Source: CAYWXV01 sp964462535 (lineage in GTDB: Bacteria > Bacteroidota > Ignavibacteria > OLB7). Taken from it: a stretch of 64,000 bases of DNA. The notes beneath the pieces are model-generated. The model made no database searches, was not told where the DNA came from, and was given only the letters and a program-made list of their open reading frames with translations. The stretch covers positions 1-64,000 of the forward strand of contig CAYWXV010000017.1 of assembly GCA_964462535.1 (NCBI GenBank), written 5' to 3'. Position numbers and translations under genes: made by a program. Positions 34,740 through 43,465 of the stretch are shown one piece after another. Position 1 is the stretch's first letter, and each line of letters opens with the position of its first letter.

Positions 34740-36605
34740 CTATCGAACGTACATGGACAAGACACCAAGATCAGACCTGGATACGCCGGCAATTCGGGAC
34801 GCCTGACCAAGAGAACGTGGACGAATCCTTCCCAGCTTCTCACGCGCCTCCGACGAGAGGGATTTGATCCGCTCGTAATCGATGCTCTGGGGAATAGATG
34901 TTCTCTCCATCTCGGAGAACCGGTCAATTTCCTGGCGCTGGCGTTGAAGATAGCCATCATATTGAGCCTGAATCTCCAACTGCTCCGCTACCTGAGGACT
35001 GCCGAGCAATACGAGGAGTTCGGGCGACGTAACAGTCTCGGAGCTTGCGATCCACTCGGCGATCTCGGGGAGGGAGCAATCCTGCCGTTTGAGAAGCTGC
35101 CAGGCTCTCGTTGTTTCCTGGTGGGGACGTCCGGGACCAGGCTCAACTGGAGTTCCTTCCAACAGCTCGCGCCCCCGCTCCACCATCCGTCCCTTCTCCT
35201 GGACCCTTAGAAGCTCTTCCGCATCAACAAGGCCCAGGCGCGCGGCCAGCGGTGTGAGGCGAAGGTCCGCGTTGTCCTGTCGCAGGAGAAGTCGATACTC
35301 GGCACGTGACGTGAACATGCGGTAGGGCTCGTCGATAACCAGATTGGCGAGGTCGTCCAGCAGAACGCCGACATAGGCGTCCGACCGATCCAGAACGAAT
35401 GGTTCCTCCTGCCGCAGGCGGAGTGCAGCGTTGATTCCTGCGATCAGCCCCTGAGCCGCTGCCTCTTCATACCCCGATGTCCCGTTGACCTGCCCGGCAA
35501 AGAACAATCCACCCACCAACTTGCTTTGCAGAGTAACATCGAGTTGGTACGACGGGAAGTAATCGTATTCCACCGCATATCCATACCTGAGGATCTCGGC
35601 GTTGCGGAGAGCCGGGATCGATCTGAGCGCAGCCTCTTGCACGTCCGCTGGCAACGACGTAGAGAATCCGTTGACATAGACGGAGTCCGTATCGAGGCCC
35701 TCGGGCTCGAGGAAGATCTGATGGCTCTCGCGGTCCGGGAACCGGGCGATCTTATCCTCAACGGAGGGACAGTAGCGAGGGCCGACGCCGTCGATCACCC
35801 CCCGGAACATCGGAGATCGATCGAAACCAGATCGCAGCACCCGATGCGTTTCTTCATTTGTCTCCGTCAGGTAGCATGAGATCTGATTCGCCACTCGGCT
35901 CGTAGCCCGCGAAAAGGGAACTGGGGTGGCGTCTCCATTGTCTCTGCGGGTAAGGGAAAAGTCGATTGAGTGTCGAGCTACGCGAGGAGGCGTCCCTGTC
36001 TTAAGTCGCCCCGTGACGAATCCAACCGATCGAAGCGAACCGCTGAGGCCGATAGCGGCCCCCTCGCCTACGCGCCCCCCTGGGGTCGCCACCATTCCGG
36101 TGTGCATCTTCCCTGCGAGAAACGTACCGGAGCAGACGATCACGGACTTGCACGGAACAAATCCACGGTTCGAAAGAACAACTCCCGAAACGACACCGTC
36201 CTGGATCCTGACATCAACAACGTCGTCCTCGACGACAACGAGGTCCTGAATCTCATCAAGCCGTCGTTGGGCAAGCAGGGGGTATAGATCTTTGTCGTTC
36301 TGCGATCGCGGGGACCACATGGCTGGCCCTTTTGAGCGACCGAGCATCTTGAACTGCAACCCGGACGCATCTGCTATACGCGCCATCTCACCACCCAGGG
36401 CATCGATTTCGCGGACCAATTGTCCCTTGGCCATGCCGCCAATCGCTGGGTTGCACGACAAACGTCCGATCGCGGTTCGATCCATCGTAACGAGGGCCGT
36501 ACGGCAACCCATGCGGGCCGCTGCCGACGAGGCCTCGATTCCGGCATGGCCGCCACCCACGACCACGACGTCGAAATACATCTGCTGCGAAGAGTCTGGC
36601 GACAT
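34740..36605 (-). CDS. mnmG: tRNA uridine-5-carboxymethylaminomethyl modification enzyme MnmG (GidA)
   Basis: A FAD-binding enzyme of about 620 residues that, with MnmE, installs the aminomethyl group on wobble uridine 34 of tRNAs. The FAD-binding start is DVVVVGGGHAGIEASSAAARMG. The signatures GYEEAAAQGLIAGINAA and TSRAEYRLLLRQDNADLRL are intact. The frame stays open to an ATG at 36644, but that codon is part of a parS-like palindrome (protein text MFHVER). The start is therefore placed at 36605, with 36581 also possible. mnmE lies directly upstream on the same strand, the usual arrangement near replication origins. Confidence 0.96.
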   Translation of the reverse strand: MSPDSSQQMYFDVVVVGGGHAGIEASSAAARMGCRTALVTMDRTAIGRLSCNPAIGGMAKGQLVREIDALGGEMARIADASGLQFKMLGRSKGPAMWSPRSQNDKDLYPLLAQRRLDEIQDLVVVEDDVVDVRIQDGVVSGVVLSNRGFVPCKSVIVCSGTFLAGKMHTGMVATPGGRVGEGAAIGLSGSLRSVGFVTGRLKTGTPPRVARHSIDFSLTRRDNGDATPVPFSRATSRVANQISCYLTETNEETHRVLRSGFDRSPMFRGVIDGVGPRYCPSVEDKIARFPDRESHQIFLEPEGLDTDSVYVNGFSTSLPADVQEAALRSIPALRNAEILRYGYAVEYDYFPSYQLDVTLQSKLVGGLFFAGQVNGTSGYEEAAAQGLIAGINAALRLRQEEPFVLDRSDAYVGVLLDDLANLVIDEPYRMFTSRAEYRLLLRQDNADLRLTPLAARLGLVDAEELLRVQEKGRMVERGRELLEGTPVEPGPGRPHQETTRAWQLLKRQDCSLPEIAEWIASSETVTSPELLVLLGSPQVAEQLEIQAQYDGYLQRQRQEIDRFSEMERTSIPQSIDYERIKSLSSEAREKLGRIRPRSLGQASRIAGVSRSDLGVLSMYVR

Positions 36606-36627
36606 CAAGATTTGATTTCGAGGAATT

Positions 36628-36643
36628 CGTTCCACGTGGAACA
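36628..36643. promoter_or_regulatory. parS-like ParB-binding site 2
   Basis: CGTTCCACGTGGAACA (reverse TGTTCCACGTGGAACG) differs by one outer base from the palindrome TGTTCCACGTGGAACA, a parS form used in several Proteobacteria. It lies between mnmE and mnmG and overlaps the over-long mnmG frame. Confidence 0.8.
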
Positions 36644-36663
36644 TCGATTCTACGAGAAAGCCG

Positions 36664-38022
36664 CTACTTCCCGATGCAAAACTGAGAGAACACGGCGTTC
36701 AGAACGTCCTCCGTGACAGAGGCGCCTGCAAGCTCGGACAGAGGCACAAGCATCTCCCGGAGTATTGACGAAACAACAACAGTATCCGAAAGTTCGCTGG
36801 CTAAGGCATCTTCCACCATCCCAACCATTCTCTGGCACAGACTTCGTTGCCGCTCTGTCACAAGAACCTCGACCCCCGTTCCCTCACCAGTGAGGCCGAC
36901 GGCCAACCTTGCAAGAAGCTCACGGACAGACTGCGGTCGATGGACAGATACGACCCCCCAGAACTCCGCATCCTCCTCGTTCAAGGACACATCCGCCTTC
37001 GTTCCCACGATGAAGTGTCGAACATCGGAGAGCTGACCAGCAAACGCTCTCGCTGACTCCAGGGCAGCCTTGAAGTCTTCTGACGACGTATCAACCAGGA
37101 TCAGCACGACATCGACGCGGTCCGTCAATTCGCGAGCCATCGAAACACCAACAGCTTCAACGGCATCATCGGTATCGCGAAGCCCGGCGGTATCGATCAA
37201 TGTCAGCCGAACCCCATCAACCACAACATCTTCCTCGACATAATCGCGGGTAGTCCCAGGTGTCTCACTAACGATGGCCCTATCGTACCCAACAGAGGCA
37301 TTGAAGAAACTCGACTTGCCGGCATTAGGACGACCGGCAAGCAATACCCGCGGATGCCTCCGCAAGAGTTCTCCGCGATCGAAATCAGCGATCAGCGACC
37401 TCGAAAACAACAAGATTTCCAACAAAACACTCTCGATTTCACTACTGGACGCGAAGCTGTATCCCTCTTCCACAAAATCGAGTTCAAGCTCGAGGCGCGC
37501 CAGGACCGACAGAACTCGCTCCCTCAGATCCAACAACTTCGACCGGATAACGCCTCGCAGCCCACGCTCGGCAGCGGCTAGAGCAGCCCGCGAATCCGCG
37601 GCCAACAGATCCGCAAGAGCTTCAACCTGGGTGAGGTCGATCCGGCCGTTGACGAACGCTCTGCGTGTAAACTCGCCGGGATCGGCCACGCGTGCACCAG
37701 CATTGACGGCCGCACTAATGACCAGCTCAGCGATAGCGACATTGCCATGGAGATGGAGCTCGACAACGTCTTCCCCAGTGTACGAGCGAGGGCCAGGAAA
37801 CCGAACGGCAAGAACCTGGTCTATAGCATCACCCCCAACAGAGACGGTGCCGAACACGAGCATGCGAGCGGGTGAATCTGCGATACCACCACCCTGCTCC
37901 CTCACAAAGATTGTGTCAGCAATTCGGACGGCGTCGGTGCCACTGAGCCGAACGACACAGATGCCCCCGGAGCCCAACGGTGTGGCACGTGCCACTATGG
38001 TATCAACAAAGTCATTCAACAC
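36664..38022 (-). CDS. mnmE: tRNA modification GTPase MnmE (TrmE)
   Basis: A GTPase of about 450 residues that partners MnmG in tRNA wobble-uridine modification. The N-terminal folate-binding domain begins DTIVARATPLGSGGICVVRLSG. The G domain in the middle has AGRPNAGKSSFFNA, DTAGLRDTDD and the TKAD element. The C-terminus is the invariant FCIGK. The GTG at 38022 fits the family's short N-terminus. An ATG at 38109 would add 29 unrelated residues and overlap the divergent DUF1573 gene, so it is less likely. Confidence 0.95.
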   Translation of the reverse strand: MLNDFVDTIVARATPLGSGGICVVRLSGTDAVRIADTIFVREQGGGIADSPARMLVFGTVSVGGDAIDQVLAVRFPGPRSYTGEDVVELHLHGNVAIAELVISAAVNAGARVADPGEFTRRAFVNGRIDLTQVEALADLLAADSRAALAAAERGLRGVIRSKLLDLRERVLSVLARLELELDFVEEGYSFASSSEIESVLLEILLFSRSLIADFDRGELLRRHPRVLLAGRPNAGKSSFFNASVGYDRAIVSETPGTTRDYVEEDVVVDGVRLTLIDTAGLRDTDDAVEAVGVSMARELTDRVDVVLILVDTSSEDFKAALESARAFAGQLSDVRHFIVGTKADVSLNEEDAEFWGVVSVHRPQSVRELLARLAVGLTGEGTGVEVLVTERQRSLCQRMVGMVEDALASELSDTVVVSSILREMLVPLSELAGASVTEDVLNAVFSQFCIGK

Positions 38023-38041
38023 AGATGGGTAATTTACGCCG

Positions 38042-38443
38042 ATGCCAATCTCATTACTCGTGCTGCTTCTGACATTTACGTCGCAAAGTGCCAGGAGCAT
38101 TCCACACATACCGGATACAACGCGCCCGTACCTGGATCCTGCTGAGGTGGTGGTTACTGACTCCAGCGCGTACGCCAGCTTTCATGTGAAGGTGATCAAC
38201 CCAGGGGACAGCCTGGTGGCGATCGAGTCGATTCAACCGAGCTGCGGTTGCCTGCTGGCAACGATCCAGAACAGCAACTCGACACGACAGAGACCAGCAG
38301 ATATCTACGTGGCGGTGACAACAGCCAGGATGGACACCCTTCAGCCGATCACAATCGATGTATTCACAAATCGGACCGGCTCCACTCCTCTACGACTAAC
38401 GATTCGCAAGCGGAACCTTACACAGAGTGCTGGCGATTACTAA
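38042..38443 (+). CDS. DUF1573-family exported protein
   Basis: A 133-residue protein with an N-terminal export signal (MPISLLVLLLTFTSQSA) and one DUF1573/ASH-like beta-sandwich carrying IQPSCGCLLA, the Cys-Gly-Cys hallmark of that family. It is divergent from mnmE with a very short gap and precedes a small lipoprotein gene, overlapping its longest frame. The function is unknown in the family. Confidence 0.8.
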   Translation: MPISLLVLLLTFTSQSARSIPHIPDTTRPYLDPAEVVVTDSSAYASFHVKVINPGDSLVAIESIQPSCGCLLATIQNSNSTRQRPADIYVAVTTARMDTLQPITIDVFTNRTGSTPLRLTIRKRNLTQSAGDY

Positions 38444-38471
38444 TGGAGATTCTCCGACCCGCGAGGGCCTC

Positions 38472-38834
38472 ATGCGTGTGATTGTTCCTTTCGCGGCGGT
38501 CGTCGTGGTGATATTGGGTGGGTGTTCGTCCGGGGTTTCTCCCGATGAACGCGATCGCATCGCTATCGCGTATGCCGAGACACTCATCGCCCGACAGAGT
38601 CATCCCGGAGATTCCCTGGCCACAGCGCACGCAGTGGATTCCGTGTTAGCGGCCTTTGGCTACGACAACGCAAGCGACCTGACGGAGGACGTGAATCGCG
38701 TGGCAACAGAGGCAGAGCAGTTCAGAACGATGCTGGACTCATCGCAGCACTACATTGAGCGTGTCAGAAGTGGCGCCAACGCAGTTCAGCGTTCAGAACA
38801 GGACACAACAAAGGGGGCGGATCAAGCTCGTTGA
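38472..38834 (+). CDS. Small predicted lipoprotein
   Basis: A 120-residue protein that begins MRVIVPFAAVVVVILGGC, a signal peptide with an ILGGC lipobox, so it is likely lipid-anchored. The rest is helical and acidic (RIAIAYAETLIAR, then AVDSVLAAFGY). It may belong to the small helical Bacteroidetes lipoproteins of the DUF4296 kind, but that match is uncertain. It starts 28 bases after the DUF1573 gene stops; the two are probably co-transcribed. Its 3' end overlaps a terminator stem. Confidence 0.72.
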   Translation: MRVIVPFAAVVVVILGGCSSGVSPDERDRIAIAYAETLIARQSHPGDSLATAHAVDSVLAAFGYDNASDLTEDVNRVATEAEQFRTMLDSSQHYIERVRSGANAVQRSEQDTTKGADQAR

Positions 38835-38846
38835 CCCACCCCCTTT
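38810..38846. terminator. Hairpin between convergent lipoprotein and dnaK genes
   Basis: AAAGGGGG pairs with CCCCCTTT, spanning the stop codon of the rightward lipoprotein gene. dnaK ends 28 bases beyond on the other strand. It probably serves both directions. Confidence 0.6.
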
Positions 38847-38873
38847 CGCTAACCGTCACATCAGCGGCAGACG

Positions 38874-40784
38874 TTATCTGGCTTCCTTATCGTCATCAAC
38901 GATGGTGTAGTCAGCGTCTTCAACACCACCAGACCCCGCCTGTTCCCCTCCGGTCGCTCCGGCCGCCTCAGCGCCTTCAGGGGCTGCGCCCTGGTACATC
39001 TGTTGGGATACCTCACTCCAGGCACGATCAAGAGCGTCCTTCGCCGATCGGATGTCGTCGATCGAATCACTCCTGAGCGCCTCCTCCAACTTCGTTGTCG
39101 CCTCCTCGATTCGCGTCTTCCCCTCCGCAGGTATCTTGTCCCCAAGCTCCGTCAACTGCTTCTTGGTCGAGAAGACCGTCTGATCAGCCTGGTTGCGCAG
39201 CTCAACCTCCTCCTTCCGCTTCCGGTCAGTAGCCGCATTGTCCTGAGCCTCTCTCTTCATCCGATCGATCTCAGCCTGATTTAGGCCGCTTGACGACGTG
39301 ATTCGGATGGATTGCTCCTTGGATGTTGCCTTATCCTTCGCAGAAACATTCAGAATCCCATTTGCATCGATGTCGAACGTAACCTCGATCTGAGGTACAC
39401 CGCGGGGAGCTGGGGGAATGCCATCCAGGTGGAACTTCCCGAGCGACTTATTATCCCCTGCCATCGGACGCTCACCCTGCAGAATGTGTATCTCGACTGA
39501 CGGCTGGCTGTCTGCTGCCGTTGAAAAGATTTCGGTCTTTCGGGTGGGAATGGTTGTGTTCGAAGGAATCATTGGTGTCAGGACACCACCCAGCGTCTCG
39601 ATGCCGAGCGTGAGAGGCGTAACGTCCAACAGAAGGACATCCTTGACGTCACCCTGCAGAACCGCACCCTGGATGCCGGCGCCAATGGCCACAACCTCAT
39701 CAGGGTTGACACTTCGATTCGGTTCCTTTCCAAAGAACTCGCGGACAAGCTGCTGGATCTTCGGGATACGCGTCGAACCACCAACAAGAATAACCTCGTC
39801 GATCTGGCTTGGATTCATCCCTGCATCTTTCAAGGCCTGATGACAGGGATCCAGCGTTCTGCGGAAGAGGTCCTCGCAGAGTTGCTCGAACTTGGCTCGC
39901 GTGACGACCAGATTCATGTGCTTCGGCCCTTCTGGCGTCGCTGTGATGAACGGAAGGTTGACGTCCGTCTGCATCATCTGGCTCAGCTCCATCTTAGCCT
40001 TCTCAGCCGCTTCCTTGAGCCTCTGGAGGGCCATTGGGTCGGACCGGAGATCAATTCCCTCCTGCTTCTTGAATTCGTCCGCCAGGTAATCGAGAAGACG
40101 CTGGTCGAAGTTGTCGCCGCCGAGGTGTGTGTCACCGTTGGTTGACTTGACTTCGAACACGCCGTCGCCCAACTCGAGAATCGAGATATCAAACGTTCCA
40201 CCGCCGAGGTCGTAGACAGCAACCTTCTCGTTCAAACCCTTCTTGTCGAGACCATACGCCAGCGCGGCAGCCGTCGGCTCATTGATTATGCGACGGACCG
40301 TCAACCCGGCAATTTCGCCTGCATCCTTCGTCGCCTGACGCTGCGAGTCATTGAAGTACGCAGGGACGGTAATGACAGCCTCAGTCACTTTCTGTCCAAG
40401 GTAGTCCTCCGCCGTCTGCTTCATCTTCTGAAGAATCATCGCCGAGATCTCAGGGGGTGAGTACAAACGATCGTCAATCTTCACCCGCACCGAGTTATTC
40501 TCGCCAGCCACCACCTCGTACGGTATCATCTTCTCTTCTTCCTTGACCTCCGACTCCGTGCGGCCCATGAATCGTTTGATCGAGAAGACGGTGTTCGTGG
40601 GATTCGTTACGGCCTGCCTCTTTGCCGCTTGTCCCACCAACCGATCCCCCGACTTCGTAAACCCAACAACCGAAGGCGTGGTACGAGAGCCCTCGCTGTT
40701 CGGGATAACCACGGGGGACGTTCCTTCCATGACAGCCACAACGGAATTCGTTGTGCCCAAGTCAATGCCAATAATCTTGCTCAT
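38874..40784 (-). CDS. dnaK: Molecular chaperone DnaK (Hsp70)
   Basis: A 636-residue ATP-driven cytoplasmic chaperone. The nucleotide-binding domain starts IIGIDLGTTNSVVAVMEG and includes VYDLGGGTFDISILELG and VGGSTRIPKIQ. The substrate domain follows from about 390, and the C-terminus is the usual Gly/Ala-rich lid end with DYTIVDDD. AGGAG stands six bases before the ATG. hsp20 lies upstream on the same strand, so the two form a heat-shock pair. No CIRCE repeat (TTAGCACTC-N9-GAGTGCTAA) was found. grpE and dnaJ are not adjacent. Confidence 0.99.
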   Translation of the reverse strand: MSKIIGIDLGTTNSVVAVMEGTSPVVIPNSEGSRTTPSVVGFTKSGDRLVGQAAKRQAVTNPTNTVFSIKRFMGRTESEVKEEEKMIPYEVVAGENNSVRVKIDDRLYSPPEISAMILQKMKQTAEDYLGQKVTEAVITVPAYFNDSQRQATKDAGEIAGLTVRRIINEPTAAALAYGLDKKGLNEKVAVYDLGGGTFDISILELGDGVFEVKSTNGDTHLGGDNFDQRLLDYLADEFKKQEGIDLRSDPMALQRLKEAAEKAKMELSQMMQTDVNLPFITATPEGPKHMNLVVTRAKFEQLCEDLFRRTLDPCHQALKDAGMNPSQIDEVILVGGSTRIPKIQQLVREFFGKEPNRSVNPDEVVAIGAGIQGAVLQGDVKDVLLLDVTPLTLGIETLGGVLTPMIPSNTTIPTRKTEIFSTAADSQPSVEIHILQGERPMAGDNKSLGKFHLDGIPPAPRGVPQIEVTFDIDANGILNVSAKDKATSKEQSIRITSSSGLNQAEIDRMKREAQDNAATDRKRKEEVELRNQADQTVFSTKKQLTELGDKIPAEGKTRIEEATTKLEEALRSDSIDDIRSAKDALDRAWSEVSQQMYQGAAPEGAEAAGATGGEQAGSGGVEDADYTIVDDDKEAR

Positions 40785-40840
40785 GTATTACTCCTGTGTG
40801 ATTTGATTCTATGCTATGCGCAGCCCGGGTACTTCTCATG

Positions 40841-41278
40841 TCACTGAATCGGAACGGATATGCCGGGCTGTGGTCTCTTTCTGGGAATAGTGATCGTAAG
40901 AACACCATCTTTAAACGCTGCTACGGCCTGTGAATAGTCCATCTCGATGTCGCGCGGCAACTCGAATTGTGCGGACAAGCTCCCGTACCGGCGCGTACGT
41001 CTGAATACGGTTCCGTTCTCAACATCGTTCTCCCGTCGTTCACACGTCAGACTAACCTTCTCACCTCCCATCGTCAACGAGATGTCATCCTTTACCACCC
41101 CAGGCAACTCAATCTCGACAAGAACCTGTTCAGGCGTGGAAATGACATCGTAGGCGAACAGTGCTCCAGACGGATTCTTTTCACTGCTCCGTGGTCCTCC
41201 TGCGTCGGTTACGATGTTTACGAGCCGTGCCGAGACGTTCTGAAGCTCTCTGACCCAATCAAAATTATCTCGATGCAT
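40841..41278 (-). CDS. Small heat-shock protein, Hsp20/alpha-crystallin family
   Basis: A 145-residue ATP-independent holdase. The alpha-crystallin domain covers about 40-140 (EIELPGVVKDDISLTMGGEKVSL, ending FKDGVLTITIPRKRP). The ATG is preceded by GGGAG at six bases. It lies directly upstream of dnaK and next to the candidate origin region. Heat-shock regulation is likely, but no known operator was recognised. Confidence 0.94.
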   Translation of the reverse strand: MHRDNFDWVRELQNVSARLVNIVTDAGGPRSSEKNPSGALFAYDVISTPEQVLVEIELPGVVKDDISLTMGGEKVSLTCERRENDVENGTVFRRTRRYGSLSAQFELPRDIEMDYSQAVAAFKDGVLTITIPRKRPQPGISVPIQ

Positions 41279-41429
41279 GATGTACTCCCTTCAATTGGTG
41301 GGTTCTCCTTGTCGGAGGATTCGCCGTTCCTAACAACATATATGCCATCAGTTCATTTCTGCCAATCTGACGCATAGATCGTACCAGTCATTGATCCCGT
41401 GTCACCTTTCAACCAATCTGTGCAGCAAA

Positions 41430-41740
41430 CATGTCAACCTGTTCATTCTGATCTCTCTATTCTCATTCACTGAATACATAGAAAGAGTTTTTGTTGTTTA
41501 TGTCCCTGTGGATAGGTGGATAGAGTTACGTGACGTAATGAAAAGATGCGGAAATCAAGCAGAATCAATTGTTTTTGAGCCATCTATGGTGTGGAGAAGT
41601 TGGGGAAAACACGCAGGTTCTCCACACTGCCGTGGATAAGCGTGAGGGGAGGGACTTGAGAGCCTCGCAATTCACAGCGGATTCACACGAATTCCACAGA
41701 TCCTGGTCGAAATGTGGATGACGATGTGGATAACCGTCGT
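41430..41740. other. Candidate replication origin (cluster of DnaA-box-like sites)
   Basis: The 646-base gap between hsp20 and pepA holds an AT-rich stretch (about 41430-41505) followed by a cluster of DnaA-like 9-mers. These are TGTGGATAG (41507), GGTGGATAG (41515), TGTGGAGAA (41590), TTCTCCACA (41618), CGTGGATAA (41631), TGTGGATGA (41713) and a perfect TGTGGATAA (41725). mnmG, mnmE and two parS-like sites lie 3-7 kb to the left. Against it, the highly expressed translation genes to the right point toward it, and dnaA itself is not in view. Confidence 0.6.
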
Positions 41741-41872
41741 CGAAAACGAGAGAATTTCGCCGCTTCTGAATGGACGCCTTACATAGCCGTTCGTGTCACG
41801 GCCGTGGAACATACCAAGTATCGGAATCGTTGAATTTCTCTGAAAATCAATACTCAGCTGTTGAAACGACAA

Positions 41873-41892
41873 AGGGTGACCGAAGCCACCCT
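41873..41892 (-). terminator. Intrinsic terminator of pepA
   Basis: On the minus strand AGGGTGGC-TTCG-GTCACCCT forms a stem with a stable UUCG loop, followed by TTTGTCGTTT. It lies 32 bases past the pepA stop codon. Confidence 0.75.
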
Positions 41893-41924
41893 CTGCGTTA
41901 CACCTGAATTTGTTGCCGAAACGA

Positions 41925-43415
41925 CTATTGAAGCGGTGACCAGTTCTGAATCAGATCGACCAGGAGTCGAACCCCTGCCCCCGTGCCACCCTTGTTGATG
42001 TACCCCGACCCTTTCGATGTCATGCCTGTTCCAGCTATATCGAGGTGCGCCCAAGGGTACTCCCCAATGAAGTGCTTAAGGAAGAGGCCAGCGGTAATCG
42101 TGCCGGCTGCGCGACCGCCTGAATTCTTCACGTCGGCGACATCGCTCTTGATCAGCTCCTCGTACTCCTCCCACAGCGGAAGCTCCCAGACTCGGTCGTA
42201 CGTCCGGTCCCCTGATTCCTTCAGTCGTGCATTCAGCGATGGGGTGTTGCCCATGAGGCCGGTTGCGTGGTTTCCCAGCGCGATGACGCACGCGCCCGTC
42301 AGCGTAGCAAGATCGATGACTGCCTGAGGATTGTACCGCGAGGCATAGCTGAGAGCGTCTGCCAGTATCAGGCGTCCCTCGGCATCCGTGTTGTCAATCT
42401 CCGCGGTCTTTCCATTCAGGAACGTGACGACGTCGCCTGGCTTGTAGGCGCTACCGGACGGCATGTTCTCTGTCGTTGGCACCAGAGCGATAACGTTACG
42501 CGCGAGCTTGAGCTCAGCGATGCTGCGCATGGCGCCAACCACAGCAGCAGCCCCACCCATATCCATCTTCATATCACCCATCCCAGCGGACGGTTTGATA
42601 GAGATTCCACCCGAATCAAACGTGATTCCCTTGCCGACGAGTACAATCGGCGCCTCGCCTTTCTTTCCCTTGTTCCACTCCATTATGACGAAGTAGGGCG
42701 GGCGGACACTTCCCTGATTGACGGCAAGCAACCCACCCATACCGAGACGCGTGATCTGTGCCTTGTTCAACACGGTCACCTTCACGCCAAGCTTTGAAAG
42801 CTCCTTGCATCGGGTGGCGAGTGTTTCAGGATCGAGTTCGTTCGATGGCGCGTTCGCAAGATCGCGGGCAAGCGTGACTCCGTTTGAAACGCCCTCTCCT
42901 GTCGCTGTTCCGCGCCGTACGGCCGTCAGATCATCAGAATCTGCAAGTATGACGATCTGCTCCACCTTCTTCCGATCCTCCGGTTTCTTCTCCGTGAGGT
43001 ACTTGTCAAAAGAATAGTTGCCAAGAAGCATCCCTTCAACAATCGCTTGCGATGACTGCTCAGCAGAAAGCGGAAGTGGGCGCACGACACAGGCCACACG
43101 CTGGCACTTTAGTGTGGTGGCACGTTGGATGGCCAGCGCAGCTGCACGACGGAGCCGCTCAGTGGTTAGTCCGGTAGAGTCACCAATACCAGCGACGATC
43201 AGTCGTGGTGTCTTGCGGGAGCCCGTGTACAAGACCGAAATCTGATCCGCAGCCCCAGTAATGTCGCCGGCCGAAAAAGGAGCCGATGTTCCTTCCCACG
43301 AGGCACCAATCCACGCAATCGTTTCCTGTTGTGCAGACTTGTCCTTCGCCAGAAAGACGATGACAGCATCTGCTGATGCGCCGTCGGCCTTGAATCGTTG
43401 AACGGATATCTTCAT
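41925..43415 (-). CDS. pepA: Leucyl aminopeptidase PepA (M17 family)
   Basis: A 496-residue, two-metal cytosolic aminopeptidase. The C-terminal catalytic domain has VGKGITFDSGGISIKP, GDMKMDMGGAAAV and the family signature NTDAEGRLILADAL. The start is placed at the ATG at 43415 (MKISVQRF); a longer frame to 43475 would overlap guaA. In some bacteria PepA also binds DNA as an accessory factor, which may matter given its place beside the candidate origin; nothing in the sequence shows that here. Confidence 0.96.
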   Translation of the reverse strand: MKISVQRFKADGASADAVIVFLAKDKSAQQETIAWIGASWEGTSAPFSAGDITGAADQISVLYTGSRKTPRLIVAGIGDSTGLTTERLRRAAALAIQRATTLKCQRVACVVRPLPLSAEQSSQAIVEGMLLGNYSFDKYLTEKKPEDRKKVEQIVILADSDDLTAVRRGTATGEGVSNGVTLARDLANAPSNELDPETLATRCKELSKLGVKVTVLNKAQITRLGMGGLLAVNQGSVRPPYFVIMEWNKGKKGEAPIVLVGKGITFDSGGISIKPSAGMGDMKMDMGGAAAVVGAMRSIAELKLARNVIALVPTTENMPSGSAYKPGDVVTFLNGKTAEIDNTDAEGRLILADALSYASRYNPQAVIDLATLTGACVIALGNHATGLMGNTPSLNARLKESGDRTYDRVWELPLWEEYEELIKSDVADVKNSGGRAAGTITAGLFLKHFIGEYPWAHLDIAGTGMTSKGSGYINKGGTGAGVRLLVDLIQNWSPLQ

Positions 43416-43465
43416 TGTCACTTGATTGGGATGGATAATGCTCGATAGTAGACGGATAGGTCCGA

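Noticed and set aside
36606..36644. N-terminal extension MFHVERIP... of mnmG
   Set aside because: The codons are made by a parS-like palindrome; the family N-terminus starts further in.
37983..37994. TGGCACGTGCCA as a third parS site
   Set aside because: It shares only the CACGTG core with parS, lies inside mnmE coding sequence, and lacks the TGTT/AACA arms.
40785..40840. CIRCE operator in front of dnaK
   Set aside because: No TTAGCACTC or GAGTGCTAA half was found between dnaK and hsp20 or before hsp20.
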